Part shown: positions 1-8,174 of the stretch, piece after piece
Numbering within the stretch: the stretch's first letter is position 1
How the letters are laid out: each line of letters opens with the position of its first letter
Assembly: GCA_002030045.1 (NCBI GenBank)
Contig: LQBI01000024.1
Span: 186,001-250,000, forward strand
Origin: Candidatus Aegiribacteria sp. MLS_C
GTDB taxonomy: Bacteria; Fermentibacterota; Fermentibacteria; Fermentibacterales; JCC-6
Direction of reading: 5' to 3'
DNA length: 64,000 nucleotides
Program-made: the position numbers and the translations under genes
Notes under the pieces: generated by a model
The model's input: the letters and a program-made list of their open reading frames with translations, nothing else
The model's database searches: none
What the model was told of the DNA's origin: nothing

Positions 1-809
1 TTGATCTCCTGGCCGTCGGCGACCAGGTGGCTGTACTCGAGGAAAAGAGGGTCCTCCGGTGTACCGGAGTTCATGTAGCACGGGATCCTGCCCGTCGTGT
101 TCCCGACTATTAGGTCCTCCAGTCCGTCCCCGTCGAGATCTCCGAAGTCCGGGTAGGATGCGTACAGCTGGATCGGCTCGCCTCCGCAGGTCACGGTATC
201 GGTACCGCTGAAGAGGGGCTGTCCGGCGCTTCCCTCGTTCACATACAGGAAGAGGCCCGTCGGAACACCCTCCATTCTTCCCACCACCAGGTCGGTCAGA
301 CCGTCACCGTTCCAGTCCGTTGCGCTGGGTGCGGAATTCAGGCCCACGTGTATCGGTCTTCCGGCAACCGGGACCATAGGACCCTGCTCGAGGTATATGT
401 CCCCGAAGGACAGCCGCCTGAAGTAATAGACGTTGCCGAGCCTGTCACCGACCACGATGTCCAGGCGTCCATCGCCGTCCCAGTCCACAGCCTGCGGACT
501 GGTGGCTCCGGTGCATCAACCGTAGGGAACGGAGAGGTAGTCGGCCCCGTCAAGCAGGTACTGGAACCCCTGGAACTCAGGAGAACCGGGCGTTCCGGTA
601 TTGGCGTAGAACCTTATCCTGCCGTAATCGAACTGACCGCAGATCAGGTCCCTGAGACCGTCACCGTCCCAGTCCACCAGGAGGGGCGCTGCGTAGCCGC
701 CCACATCTATCCGGTCCCCCGAGCTGGTCAGCTCCCCGAAGTAGGTGAACTCCAGGGGCAGACTCATCGAACATGCCGCCATTATCAGCTGCGGGTACAC
801 GTACTTCAT
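1..809 (-). pseudogene. FG-GAP/VCBS repeat surface protein, 3' truncated by the window edge, with an in-frame TGA
   Basis: The product begins with a signal-peptide-like stretch (MKYVYPQLIMAACSMSLPL) and has repeated calcium-loop motifs of the form DWDGDGxxDLIxG, typical of extracellular beta-propeller (FG-GAP/VCBS) proteins. The ATG at 807-809 follows a good GGAGGG ribosome site. At 516-518 the frame meets a TGA, but the same frame then continues with further repeats (VDWDGDGRLDIVVG, DWNGDGLTDLVVG, DLDGDGLEDLIVG) to the edge of the window. Either the gene carries a nonsense mutation or base error, or the codon is read through. TGA ends most other genes here, so wholesale code reassignment is excluded. 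Repeat periodicity is preserved on both sides. The C-terminus lies outside the window. Confidence 0.75.
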
Positions 810-833
810 GGCTCTCCCTCCTTCCCGGTATCG

Positions 834-862
834 AAGATAGGTCCGTTTGCGGCGGCTGGCAA
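834..862 (-). promoter_or_regulatory. Sigma-70-like promoter of the FG-GAP gene
   Basis: On the minus strand TTGCCA (857-862) and TATCTT (834-839) are separated by 17 bases. The predicted transcript would start about 18 bases upstream of the ATG at 809, leaving just room for the GGAGGG ribosome site. Confidence 0.5.
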
Positions 863-945
863 CGATGGATCCGTTGCATCATTGACGAGGTTACCGGACG
901 GAAGCCCGCTGTCAGTATATTCACTCCTGAACCGAAGGGATGGAA

Positions 946-1962
946 ATGAAAGTTTTCTACGCCTCAACGAAGAACGGAGTCAGGTCCGCCGTGAGGGATA
1001 TGATCGAGGCGGCAGGTTTCATGAGCCTCCTTCCGCGGGGAGAGGATATCCTTGTCAAGGTCAACCTCACATGGGACTATCTGATGCCCGGCGTCGACAC
1101 CTCCCCATGGGTTGTGGAGGCCTTCGCCGAGGCCGTCGGAGACCATGTGGGCAGAATACACCTTGGCGAATCCAGCCAGATCCTCGTCGATGCGACCAGG
1201 GCATTCGAGGTGACGGGTATGAAGGCGGCGGCCAGGCGGAGGAACCTCGTATGGCACGACTTCTCCAGGGAGGAGTGGGTCAGCAGGGAGATTAACGGTC
1301 TGAGCTTCTCCATACCCGAGATCTGCACCAGGATGCCGGTCGTCTCGATACCTGTGGTCAAGACCCATTACAGGTCCGTCATCTCCGTGGCCCTTAAACA
1401 CCTGTACGGCTGCCTCGACGACAACAGGCACAACTACCACTACAGGCTGGCCGACTACGTGACGGCGGTGAACGCCGCGATACCGGTGCTCTTCACGATC
1501 GCAGACGGCACATTCTCTCTGGAGGGTAACGGACCCAAGCCCGGAATTCCGAAACAGACCGACTTCATCGCCGCATCCGAGGACAGGGTGGCTCTGGATT
1601 ATTCCGTGTCCCGGGTCATGGGCCTGGACCCTCTATCGGTGGAGACCACGCTGAAGGCTTACGGGACCGCGGGAAGCATCGAGAACGTCATCGACGTCTG
1701 CCTGCCCCCCCTTGAAACCCCCCCCTCCTTCAGTTTCGTGAAGGCGGCGCCCAATTTCGTCGCGAAGATCGAAGGTATCCTCAGGGGCAGGCGGAAACGG
1801 GAACCGGGAACCGACGGGCCGCTGATAGGGATCATGAAGTACGGCGCCAGGAGATGGTACAACCTTGCCTACCACCTGCTGGGGCAGGGCAGGCAGGCTC
1901 GAGGTATCATTCAGGAAAGCTACTACGGCCCCCAGTGGAGGGGCCTGCGGGAACCGGAGTGA
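946..1962 (+). CDS. DUF362 domain protein
   Basis: The 338-residue product matches the DUF362 family: an N-terminal VKVNLTWD block, a central VKTHYRSVISVALKHLYG block and the later GNGPKPG and AASEDRVALDYSVSRVMGLDP segments. DUF362 proteins are often linked to iron-sulfur proteins and anaerobic metabolism, but their reaction is unknown. The first ATG (940) touches the GAAGGG ribosome site, so the ATG at 946, six bases downstream of it, is the better start. The stop is followed within two bases by the radical SAM gene, making this the first gene of a five-gene operon. There is no ferredoxin domain within this copy. Confidence 0.85.
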   Translation: MKVFYASTKNGVRSAVRDMIEAAGFMSLLPRGEDILVKVNLTWDYLMPGVDTSPWVVEAFAEAVGDHVGRIHLGESSQILVDATRAFEVTGMKAAARRRNLVWHDFSREEWVSREINGLSFSIPEICTRMPVVSIPVVKTHYRSVISVALKHLYGCLDDNRHNYHYRLADYVTAVNAAIPVLFTIADGTFSLEGNGPKPGIPKQTDFIAASEDRVALDYSVSRVMGLDPLSVETTLKAYGTAGSIENVIDVCLPPLETPPSFSFVKAAPNFVAKIEGILRGRRKREPGTDGPLIGIMKYGARRWYNLAYHLLGQGRQARGIIQESYYGPQWRGLREPE

Positions 1963-1963
1963 G

Positions 1964-3025
1964 ATGGACCTGAGAGGGCAGATAGGAATGGGGATCGACG
2001 CCGCGCTTGGGATCCTCGGACGCAGGAGACCGGTGAACGTTATGGTCTCCATAACCGACAGATGCTGCAGCCGGTGCAGGTACTGTCAGATACCGGAACA
2101 GGGAAGACCGGACCTCACCACGGAACAGTGGAAAGACCTGTTCGAACAGATGGCCGCCGCCGGAACACGCAGGATCGGCGTATGGGGCGGAGAACCTCTC
2201 ATGAGGAAGGACATCTGCGAGCTGTGCTCGCATGCAAGGTCGCTGGGGATCTACGTCAGTCTCGATTCCAACGGCTACCTCATCCCTTCCAGACCGGAGA
2301 TACTCCGGGAGATAGACCACCTGGTCCTTGCCTACGACGGACCCCGGGAAGCTCACGATGCCAACAGGGAACCCGGAAGCCACGACAAGGCCATCAAGGC
2401 TCTCGAGACGGCCTCGGGAAGGATAAGGCTCTGGACCATCACCGTATTGACCCGCAACAATATATCCTATCTTGACCATATCATGGATACCGCACTGGAG
2501 TACGGTTTCCTCACAACCTTCCAGACACTCCACCACAACGAGAAGCTCGGCGGCGACACCTCGGGCATGATGCCGTCCAGGGAGGAATACTCCGACGCCT
2601 ACCGCAGGCTCCTCTCCATGAAGGAGGCGGGCGCCCCCATTGCCAACTCCAGCAGATATCTCAGAAGCCTCGCTCAGTGGCCCGATTTCTCCGTAACCAG
2701 GATGAAGGAGCCGTTCCACGGCGTCCGCTGCAGTGCGGGACGCATGTACTGCAACGTGGACGCGGACGGAAGGGTCTACCCCTGTTCTCTCCTGATAGGC
2801 CTCTACCCTCCCTCCCTGAACGCTCTTGAAGTGGGGTTCGAGAAAGCCTTCAGGGCTGCCTCCTCCCTTCCTTGCCAGGCCTGCACCGCCAGCTGCTACA
2901 CCGAGTACAACTACCTGTACGGGCTCAGTCCCTCTGTCGCCCTTCAGTGGCACAGATCCGTGTCGAGGACCGACAGGATAATGATGGAGAAACGTATCGA
3001 AAGGGAACTGGACGAACCAAACTGA
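1964..3025 (+). CDS. Radical SAM protein with SPASM-like C-terminus
   Basis: 353 residues. The N-terminal half has the [4Fe-4S] AdoMet motif CCSRCRYC (CX3CX2C, residues near 25-35) and a GGEPL glycine-rich AdoMet-binding strand. The C-terminal part carries further cysteines in the order expected of a SPASM/twitch auxiliary cluster domain (CSAGRMYCNVDADGRVYPC and LPCQACTASCY). SPASM enzymes modify peptides or small molecules, or act as molybdopterin-type synthases; the substrate here cannot be told. The start is the ATG two bases after the DUF362 stop, preceded by GGAG. An in-frame upstream ATG lies inside DUF362 and is not needed. It shares an operon with acyl-CoA-synthetase-like subunits. 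Confidence 0.85.
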   Translation: MDLRGQIGMGIDAALGILGRRRPVNVMVSITDRCCSRCRYCQIPEQGRPDLTTEQWKDLFEQMAAAGTRRIGVWGGEPLMRKDICELCSHARSLGIYVSLDSNGYLIPSRPEILREIDHLVLAYDGPREAHDANREPGSHDKAIKALETASGRIRLWTITVLTRNNISYLDHIMDTALEYGFLTTFQTLHHNEKLGGDTSGMMPSREEYSDAYRRLLSMKEAGAPIANSSRYLRSLAQWPDFSVTRMKEPFHGVRCSAGRMYCNVDADGRVYPCSLLIGLYPPSLNALEVGFEKAFRAASSLPCQACTASCYTEYNYLYGLSPSVALQWHRSVSRTDRIMMEKRIERELDEPN

Positions 3026-3039
3026 AACGGGAGCGAGTT

Positions 3040-4539
3040 ATGCCAGCTTTACCCGAATACAGAACAAGAAAGCTTCTCGAGCGGTACGGTATACCGCTGG
3101 TCCGCGGTGTATTCATCGCCCCCGGGCAGGACGTCCCCGCGGCCCTTCCCGGAATGCCCGTCTACGTCAAGGCCCAGGTCCCCGGCGCCACCGGCAGGAA
3201 GAGCAGCGGACTGGTCAGAAGGGCCGACTCCATGGAGCATCTCCCCTCCGTACTGGCGGACGTCCTCGAGAGCGGATCAGCCGGCCGGTACGAGGGGACA
3301 CTTATAACCGAAGGGCTTGACCTGAAGGCCGAGTACTACGCGGGATGCACCCTGGACCTCGGGTCCAGGGACAGGCCTCCGGGAGGAATGCTTCTTTTCA
3401 GCGCTTCCGGCGGCTCGGGTGTCGAGGACAGGTCCTCCGGACTCCTGAGGATGCCATTCTCCCTTCTGGACCCTCCTTCTTCCGAGGATATAGGTGAAGT
3501 GCTTCCGGGAACAGGCCCGGTCGTCGACAGGCGGACCCTGGCCGGTGTACTGTCCGGAATGATCGATACCTTCATAGGGTACAGGCTGACGGTCCTCGAG
3601 ATAAACCCCCTCGGCCTGCTCGATGACGGTTCCCCGGTGGTGGTCGACTGTCGGGCCGAGTTCGAGAAGAGCGCCGTAGCCGAGGAGGACAGGGAAATCT
3701 TCTTTCCCGGGGACCTTCCCCGTTACGATGACTCCACTCGCCTCGAGAAGATCGTGGAACTGATAAACAGGGACGATCCCTCCGGCACCGGCTTCTTCCG
3801 TCAGAACCGCGAAACACCTCCTGAAGGGTCCATCAGGGTGGCCACCAACCTCTGCGGAGGCGGAGGAAAGATGCTATGGGAGATGACCACCGGAGCAAGG
3901 ACAGACATCTTCACCATGAACGAATCCGATACTTCCGGCGGGCTCTCCGCCTTCAAGAGCTACAGGATCCTCAGAGTCATACTGGCTCAGGATGGCGCTC
4001 GAGTACTGCTTCTGACCGGCTCCGGAATGGCCTTCCAGAACCAGCACCATCTGGCGGCGGCGGTATGGAAGGCCCTTCGCGAGAGCCGGACACCCCTTCC
4101 ATCACTGGTCAGGTTCGGAGGCACCGACGAGGACAGGGCACGGGAGCTGTTCGAACGGGTCCGTGACTCGCTCCCGGTGCCGGTGCTGACCTTTCCCCCC
4201 GAGGTGTTCCCCAACGCCATGGTAGAGATGATCGACGGGCTCGCTTCCACCGGGATCCGTGAACGGGTGTCCAGTGAGCCCCCCGGATCTTACGGGACTT
4301 CGATCGTTGTGGAAAACCCTCCGGGAGAAATACGCTTCTATTCGGAAAGGTGGGTATCGAAAGATGCGCCGCCATCGGTAAGGGCCTGTCCCACCGGTTT
4401 CCTGCGCTGGAACGGGGAAGGGATCGAGGCCGATCCCGATGCCCGGTGCATCGGCTGTCTCATGTGTGAGACCGCAGCGCTGCTGGAAGGAAACGGGGAG
4501 ATACTGGTACACCTTGCAATGCCGGGGGAGGTTGACTGA
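3040..4539 (+). CDS. Succinyl-CoA ligase beta-like ATP-grasp protein with a C-terminal iron-sulfur motif
   Basis: 499 residues. Residues 1-380 follow the SucC plan: an ATP-grasp lid and base (YVKAQV, SASGGSGVEDRS corresponding to the EGGxxIE loop, LEINPLGLLDDG), then the CoA-ligase domain (NLCGGGGKMLWEMTTGA). The family makes acyl-CoA from an acid with ATP or GTP, or the reverse. Unusually there is an extension of about 90 residues ending in ACPTG and CIGCLMCE, enough cysteines for one [4Fe-4S] cluster. SucC normally has about 390 residues and no such cluster. The ATG is 14 bases after the radical SAM stop, with GGGAG upstream. The stop overlaps the alpha-subunit start as TGATG. The true substrate is unknown. 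Confidence 0.8.
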   Translation: MPALPEYRTRKLLERYGIPLVRGVFIAPGQDVPAALPGMPVYVKAQVPGATGRKSSGLVRRADSMEHLPSVLADVLESGSAGRYEGTLITEGLDLKAEYYAGCTLDLGSRDRPPGGMLLFSASGGSGVEDRSSGLLRMPFSLLDPPSSEDIGEVLPGTGPVVDRRTLAGVLSGMIDTFIGYRLTVLEINPLGLLDDGSPVVVDCRAEFEKSAVAEEDREIFFPGDLPRYDDSTRLEKIVELINRDDPSGTGFFRQNRETPPEGSIRVATNLCGGGGKMLWEMTTGARTDIFTMNESDTSGGLSAFKSYRILRVILAQDGARVLLLTGSGMAFQNQHHLAAAVWKALRESRTPLPSLVRFGGTDEDRARELFERVRDSLPVPVLTFPPEVFPNAMVEMIDGLASTGIRERVSSEPPGSYGTSIVVENPPGEIRFYSERWVSKDAPPSVRACPTGFLRWNGEGIEADPDARCIGCLMCETAALLEGNGEILVHLAMPGEVD

Positions 4540-5501
4540 TGCCGGGAATACTCGAACACTTGGCGGGAGTCGAGTGGCCCAGGACGATGGTGTTCGGAAT
4601 AACGGGCAGGCAGGGACAGAGCAGGACAAGGATGATGGTCAGGTACGGGACGGAGGTCCTTGCCGGTTGCACTCCCGGCAAGGGAGGCCAGGAAGTGGAC
4701 GGAATACCGGTGTTCGACTCCGCAGCCGAGGCGGTGGAGGCGTTCCCGGAACTGAACTCCGCGGTGTTCTTCGTCCCGGCCGGAGCGGTCAGGTCTGCAG
4801 CCATGGAAGCGATCGATGCCGGCCTCAGGTTCCTCGTTCTCACGGCTGACGGCGTTCCCCTGCATGACGAGATAGCCATCAGGGAATACTCCTCTGGATC
4901 CGGTTCCGTCTGTCTCGGCCCCAATACGGTCGGTCTCCTGGATACGGAGGGGTATCTCTTCGGCCTCATTGGCGGAAGCGCCGACTGGGCGAAGAAGAAC
5001 TACCTCCCCGGATGCGTGGGGGTCATATCCAGGTCAGGAGGCCTCTCCCAGCTCCTCGGAGCCTTCCACTGCAGGCCGAACCTCCCGGGTCCCAGGGAGG
5101 ACGGGACCTACGGGCCCCTCTGGGGCGACGATTATCCCGGTGTGAGCGCGGTGGTCTGTGTCGGAGGCGACCCGGTTCCGGGTATCACCATGCTGGATGC
5201 GGCGCTGGCCTTCCAGAAGGACCCCAGGACAGGGGTTATGGCGGTCTACGGCGAGACCGGTACCACCCAGGAGAACGACCTGGCGAAAGCGGTTGCCGGC
5301 GGTGAAATAACCAAACCGGTGGTGGTCTTCCTCGGAGGCAAGTACACGAAGGCGGGAGTGGCGCAGAGCCATGCCGGAGCAATGATAAGGAACGACAGCG
5401 AGACCTGGGAGGCCAAGCACAGGGCCCTCACCGACGCCGGAATACGCGTGGTGGAAAGGCCGGATGCAGTGTTCGGGGCTGTCCTTAAGGCCCTGGAATG
5501 A
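4539..5501 (+). CDS. Succinyl-CoA ligase alpha-like subunit
   Basis: 320 residues with a CoA-binding Rossmann start (VFGITGRQGQSRTRMM, close to the SucD GxTGxQG loop) and the phosphohistidine segment AGVAQSHAGAMI, whose histidine is the phosphorylated residue in SucD. It would pair with the preceding beta-like subunit to form an ATP-dependent acyl-CoA ligase. The start ATG shares one base with the stop of that gene, indicating coupled translation. Compared with SucD there is a longer insert between the CoA-binding and ligase domains (GPREDGTYGPLWGDDY). Family assignment is firm; whether succinate is the substrate is not. Confidence 0.88.
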   Translation: MPGILEHLAGVEWPRTMVFGITGRQGQSRTRMMVRYGTEVLAGCTPGKGGQEVDGIPVFDSAAEAVEAFPELNSAVFFVPAGAVRSAAMEAIDAGLRFLVLTADGVPLHDEIAIREYSSGSGSVCLGPNTVGLLDTEGYLFGLIGGSADWAKKNYLPGCVGVISRSGGLSQLLGAFHCRPNLPGPREDGTYGPLWGDDYPGVSAVVCVGGDPVPGITMLDAALAFQKDPRTGVMAVYGETGTTQENDLAKAVAGGEITKPVVVFLGGKYTKAGVAQSHAGAMIRNDSETWEAKHRALTDAGIRVVERPDAVFGAVLKALE

Positions 5502-5532
5502 CAGCAAAACCGGAATGCGGTGGTCTCGAAGC

Positions 5533-6666
5533 ATGAAGTACAGGAAATTCGGAACTTCGGACTGGAAGGTCTCTGCCCTGGGATTCGGCATCATGAGGAT
5601 GCCCCACCATGAGGGTGACGAGTCCAGGCTGCTCGAAGAGGAATGCAGGTCCATGGTCCGCCACGCAATAGACAGTGGCGTGAACTACATCGACACCGCC
5701 TACAACTATCACGGGGGCGGAAGCGAACAGTTCCTGGGAAGGGCCCTGGACGGCGGCTACAGGGACAGGGTCCGCCTGGCCACCAAGCTCCCCTGCTGGA
5801 TGATAGAGAGCGGGGCCGACTTCGACAGGATCTTCGACGAACAGCTGGAGAGGCTGAAGACGGATCGCATCGACTACTACCTGCTCCACGGGCTGCAGAG
5901 GGACTGGTGGGACCAGCTAAAGGACTACGGTTACAGGGAATGGGCGGAAAGGCGTATCGCGGACGGCAGGATAGGGCACGCGGCCTTCTCCTTCCACGAC
6001 AGGCTGCCCCTGTTCAAACGCATAGTCGACGAATGGGACCTGTGGTCCATGGCCCTCGTGATGTACAACTACATGGATGTCCAGTACCAGGCCGGGGCCG
6101 AGGGGGTGAAGTACGCATTCGACCGCGGACTGGCCGTTGTGGCGATGGAACCCCTGAGGGGAGGTCTCCTCGCCGGGAAGCCCCCGGCTTCCGTGAAACG
6201 AGTCTTCGATCGTTCAGGCATTTCCAGGACCCCGGCGGACTGGGCCCTCCAGTGGCTCTGGGACCAGCCGGAGGTTTCCTGCGTTCTCAGCGGTATGAGC
6301 AGCATGGAACAGCTGAGGCAGAACATCGCCAGTGCGGAGAGGTCCGGCGTGGGAACACTCTCCGACCAGGAACGCGACCTCCTGGCTGCGGTAAGGGAAG
6401 AATATTCGTCGAAGAAACCCGTCGACTGCACCGGCTGCAGGTACTGCATGCCGTGCCCGGAGGGTGTCGCAATACCGCACATACTGAGCATCTACAATCT
6501 GGGCAGGATGTACGAGGCGGAAGATACCGCCAGGTGGCACTACAGCTTCGTCGGTGAGGAGAACCGCCCCGGCGCCTGCACCGAATGCGGACAGTGCATG
6601 GAGAAATGCCCTCAGCACCTGGACATCGTAGAACTCCTCAGGACGGCCCACACCTGCCTGGCCTGA
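5533..6666 (+). CDS. Aldo/keto reductase with C-terminal 4Fe-4S domain
   Basis: 377 residues. The N-terminal part is an aldo/keto reductase TIM barrel (MKYRKFGTSDWKVSALGFG start, DTAYNYHGG with the catalytic Tyr, ATKLP, LQWLWDQPEVSCVLSGM). The C-terminus has two cysteine groups, CTGCRYCMPC and CTECGQCMEKCP, as in the COG1453 family of iron-sulfur aldo/keto reductases. The start at 5533 is chosen because homologues begin MKYRxFG; the ribosome site is weak, and an in-frame ATG at 5515 is the alternative. It is the last gene of the 946-6666 operon and ends 44 bases from a convergent gene. Confidence 0.88.
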   Translation: MKYRKFGTSDWKVSALGFGIMRMPHHEGDESRLLEEECRSMVRHAIDSGVNYIDTAYNYHGGGSEQFLGRALDGGYRDRVRLATKLPCWMIESGADFDRIFDEQLERLKTDRIDYYLLHGLQRDWWDQLKDYGYREWAERRIADGRIGHAAFSFHDRLPLFKRIVDEWDLWSMALVMYNYMDVQYQAGAEGVKYAFDRGLAVVAMEPLRGGLLAGKPPASVKRVFDRSGISRTPADWALQWLWDQPEVSCVLSGMSSMEQLRQNIASAERSGVGTLSDQERDLLAAVREEYSSKKPVDCTGCRYCMPCPEGVAIPHILSIYNLGRMYEAEDTARWHYSFVGEENRPGACTECGQCMEKCPQHLDIVELLRTAHTCLA

Positions 6667-6709
6667 AACCGGCCCGGCTTTCGAGTCCTCATCTGAAGCC
6701 AGGATGGTC

Positions 6710-8134
6710 TCAGTAATACCTGCTTCTGAAATAGGTGACCACGCTTCGGAGGTACTCACCTGCAGTGAGCCTGTAGGGGAACTCCCTCTGCTTTATGCAG
6801 TAGCCCTTCCAAAGCTTGTCCATCAGGTCGTAGAGACGGTCCAGGGGCAGTGTTACCAGTTCATCGACAGCGTCCCGCAGCATCGGGAACTCTATGTCCA
6901 GGGCGAACAGCTTCCTAAGTCTCTCCCTCTCGGGCCTGTCCGGAATGTCGAGTATGCTGCAGTTGAAGAATGAATCGGGGGCTGAGTCCGCATCCTCGGC
7001 TCTCATGAACCCCTCCTCCACGCAGAACCTGCCGATGGCGGTCCTCGGATACGGCTGGAGCAGCGTTGCGAAAGCGAAATCCGGGTGGATCACGCAGTTG
7101 AGGTCCAGGGTCTCCAGGTCGTCTTCCATGGTGCCGGTGGGTATGCCCAGTATGTTTTGCGTCACCAGCACTATGCCCGCCTCCTTGACCGCGCTGCATG
7201 CCTCCAGGATGGTCTCCCTGCTCATATTTCGGTTGAGGATGCCGTTCCGCAGCCTGTCCGAGGCGAATTCGATGGCCATCTTGACGCTCACGCAGCCGGC
7301 TTCCCTGAGCCTGGCGGCTATCTCGCGGTCCACCAGGTTGGCTCTCAGATGGCAGTGGAAGGGCAGGCCGACCCTTCTCCGGTACTCCCGGCAGAAATCC
7401 AGCACCCAGTCCCTGTCCAGTACGAATATGTCGTCCTGGAAGACTATCATCTGCAGCTTCGGGTTGTTGATCCTAAGGTCCTCCAACTCCTGAAGGACGT
7501 TCTCGACGCTGCGCCTTCTGCACATTCGCCCCAGGCCCGAGTAGAGTTCCTTGTAGGCGTGGTTGAAGCAGTAGCTGCAGTCGTACGGGCATCCCCTGCC
7601 CGTGATCGCGAAGACAGCTTTGCGGTTCAGCCTTTCCGAATAGCGGTCCAGAAGCTCCCTGTCGGGAAATGGGATCGAATCCAGGTCTTCCCTGAGGGGA
7701 AGCAGCGGGTTGTGGACGATGACGCCGTCCCTTCTGAAGACCAGGTTTCCGACGCTGTCCAGGCCGCGTCCTCCTTCAAGGGCCTCCAGGAGCTGTATGA
7801 AGGAGTCCTCTGCCTCTCCCCTGATGATGAAGTCCAGTTCCGCGGATTCCTCCAGGACCTCGGGGAAGAAGGTGGGATGCGCGCCTCCCATGACGGTCAG
7901 GGCGTCCACGGACCGCCCTATCTCCCTGACGGCCTCCAGGTACTTCCTGTGGAATCCCGTTGTGCATCCGAAGGCTACGAGGTCAGGAGCGAAGCCGCGG
8001 GCGACCTCCAGCAGGTCACGTTCGTTCAGGACCGCCGCCATTACACTGTGCCCCGCCTGTCTCGCCATGGACGATACGTAGGATACGCCGAGAGGCACGG
8101 TGATCAGGTCGTGGACCAGGAAGAGCACCTTCAA
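6710..8134 (-). CDS. B12-binding domain radical SAM protein
   Basis: 474 residues. A cobalamin-binding-like Rossmann domain fills the first ~150 residues (MGGAHPTFFPEVL, IIRGEAEDSF). A radical SAM domain with CPYDCSYC (CX3CX2C) follows, then a mixed C-terminal region. Members include anaerobic cyclases, methylases and hopanoid or lipid-modifying enzymes; the substrate is unknown. The reading frame begins with TTG (8132-8134, giving MKVLFLVHDLI), which matches the usual N-terminus of the family. It lies 40 bases downstream of the M1 peptidase gene and is probably cotranscribed. Confidence 0.85.
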   Translation of the reverse strand: MKVLFLVHDLITVPLGVSYVSSMARQAGHSVMAAVLNERDLLEVARGFAPDLVAFGCTTGFHRKYLEAVREIGRSVDALTVMGGAHPTFFPEVLEESAELDFIIRGEAEDSFIQLLEALEGGRGLDSVGNLVFRRDGVIVHNPLLPLREDLDSIPFPDRELLDRYSERLNRKAVFAITGRGCPYDCSYCFNHAYKELYSGLGRMCRRRSVENVLQELEDLRINNPKLQMIVFQDDIFVLDRDWVLDFCREYRRRVGLPFHCHLRANLVDREIAARLREAGCVSVKMAIEFASDRLRNGILNRNMSRETILEACSAVKEAGIVLVTQNILGIPTGTMEDDLETLDLNCVIHPDFAFATLLQPYPRTAIGRFCVEEGFMRAEDADSAPDSFFNCSILDIPDRPERERLRKLFALDIEFPMLRDAVDELVTLPLDRLYDLMDKLWKGYCIKQREFPYRLTAGEYLRSVVTYFRSRYY

Positions 8135-8174
8135 TTATGCCGCCTGCCCTCAGGATATTCCTTCAGGGACCGCG

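Noticed and set aside
1-809. Genome-wide reassignment of TGA as a sense codon
   Set aside because: TGA ends many intact genes here (for example at 1962, 3025, 4539 and 6666), so only a local event at 516 is possible.
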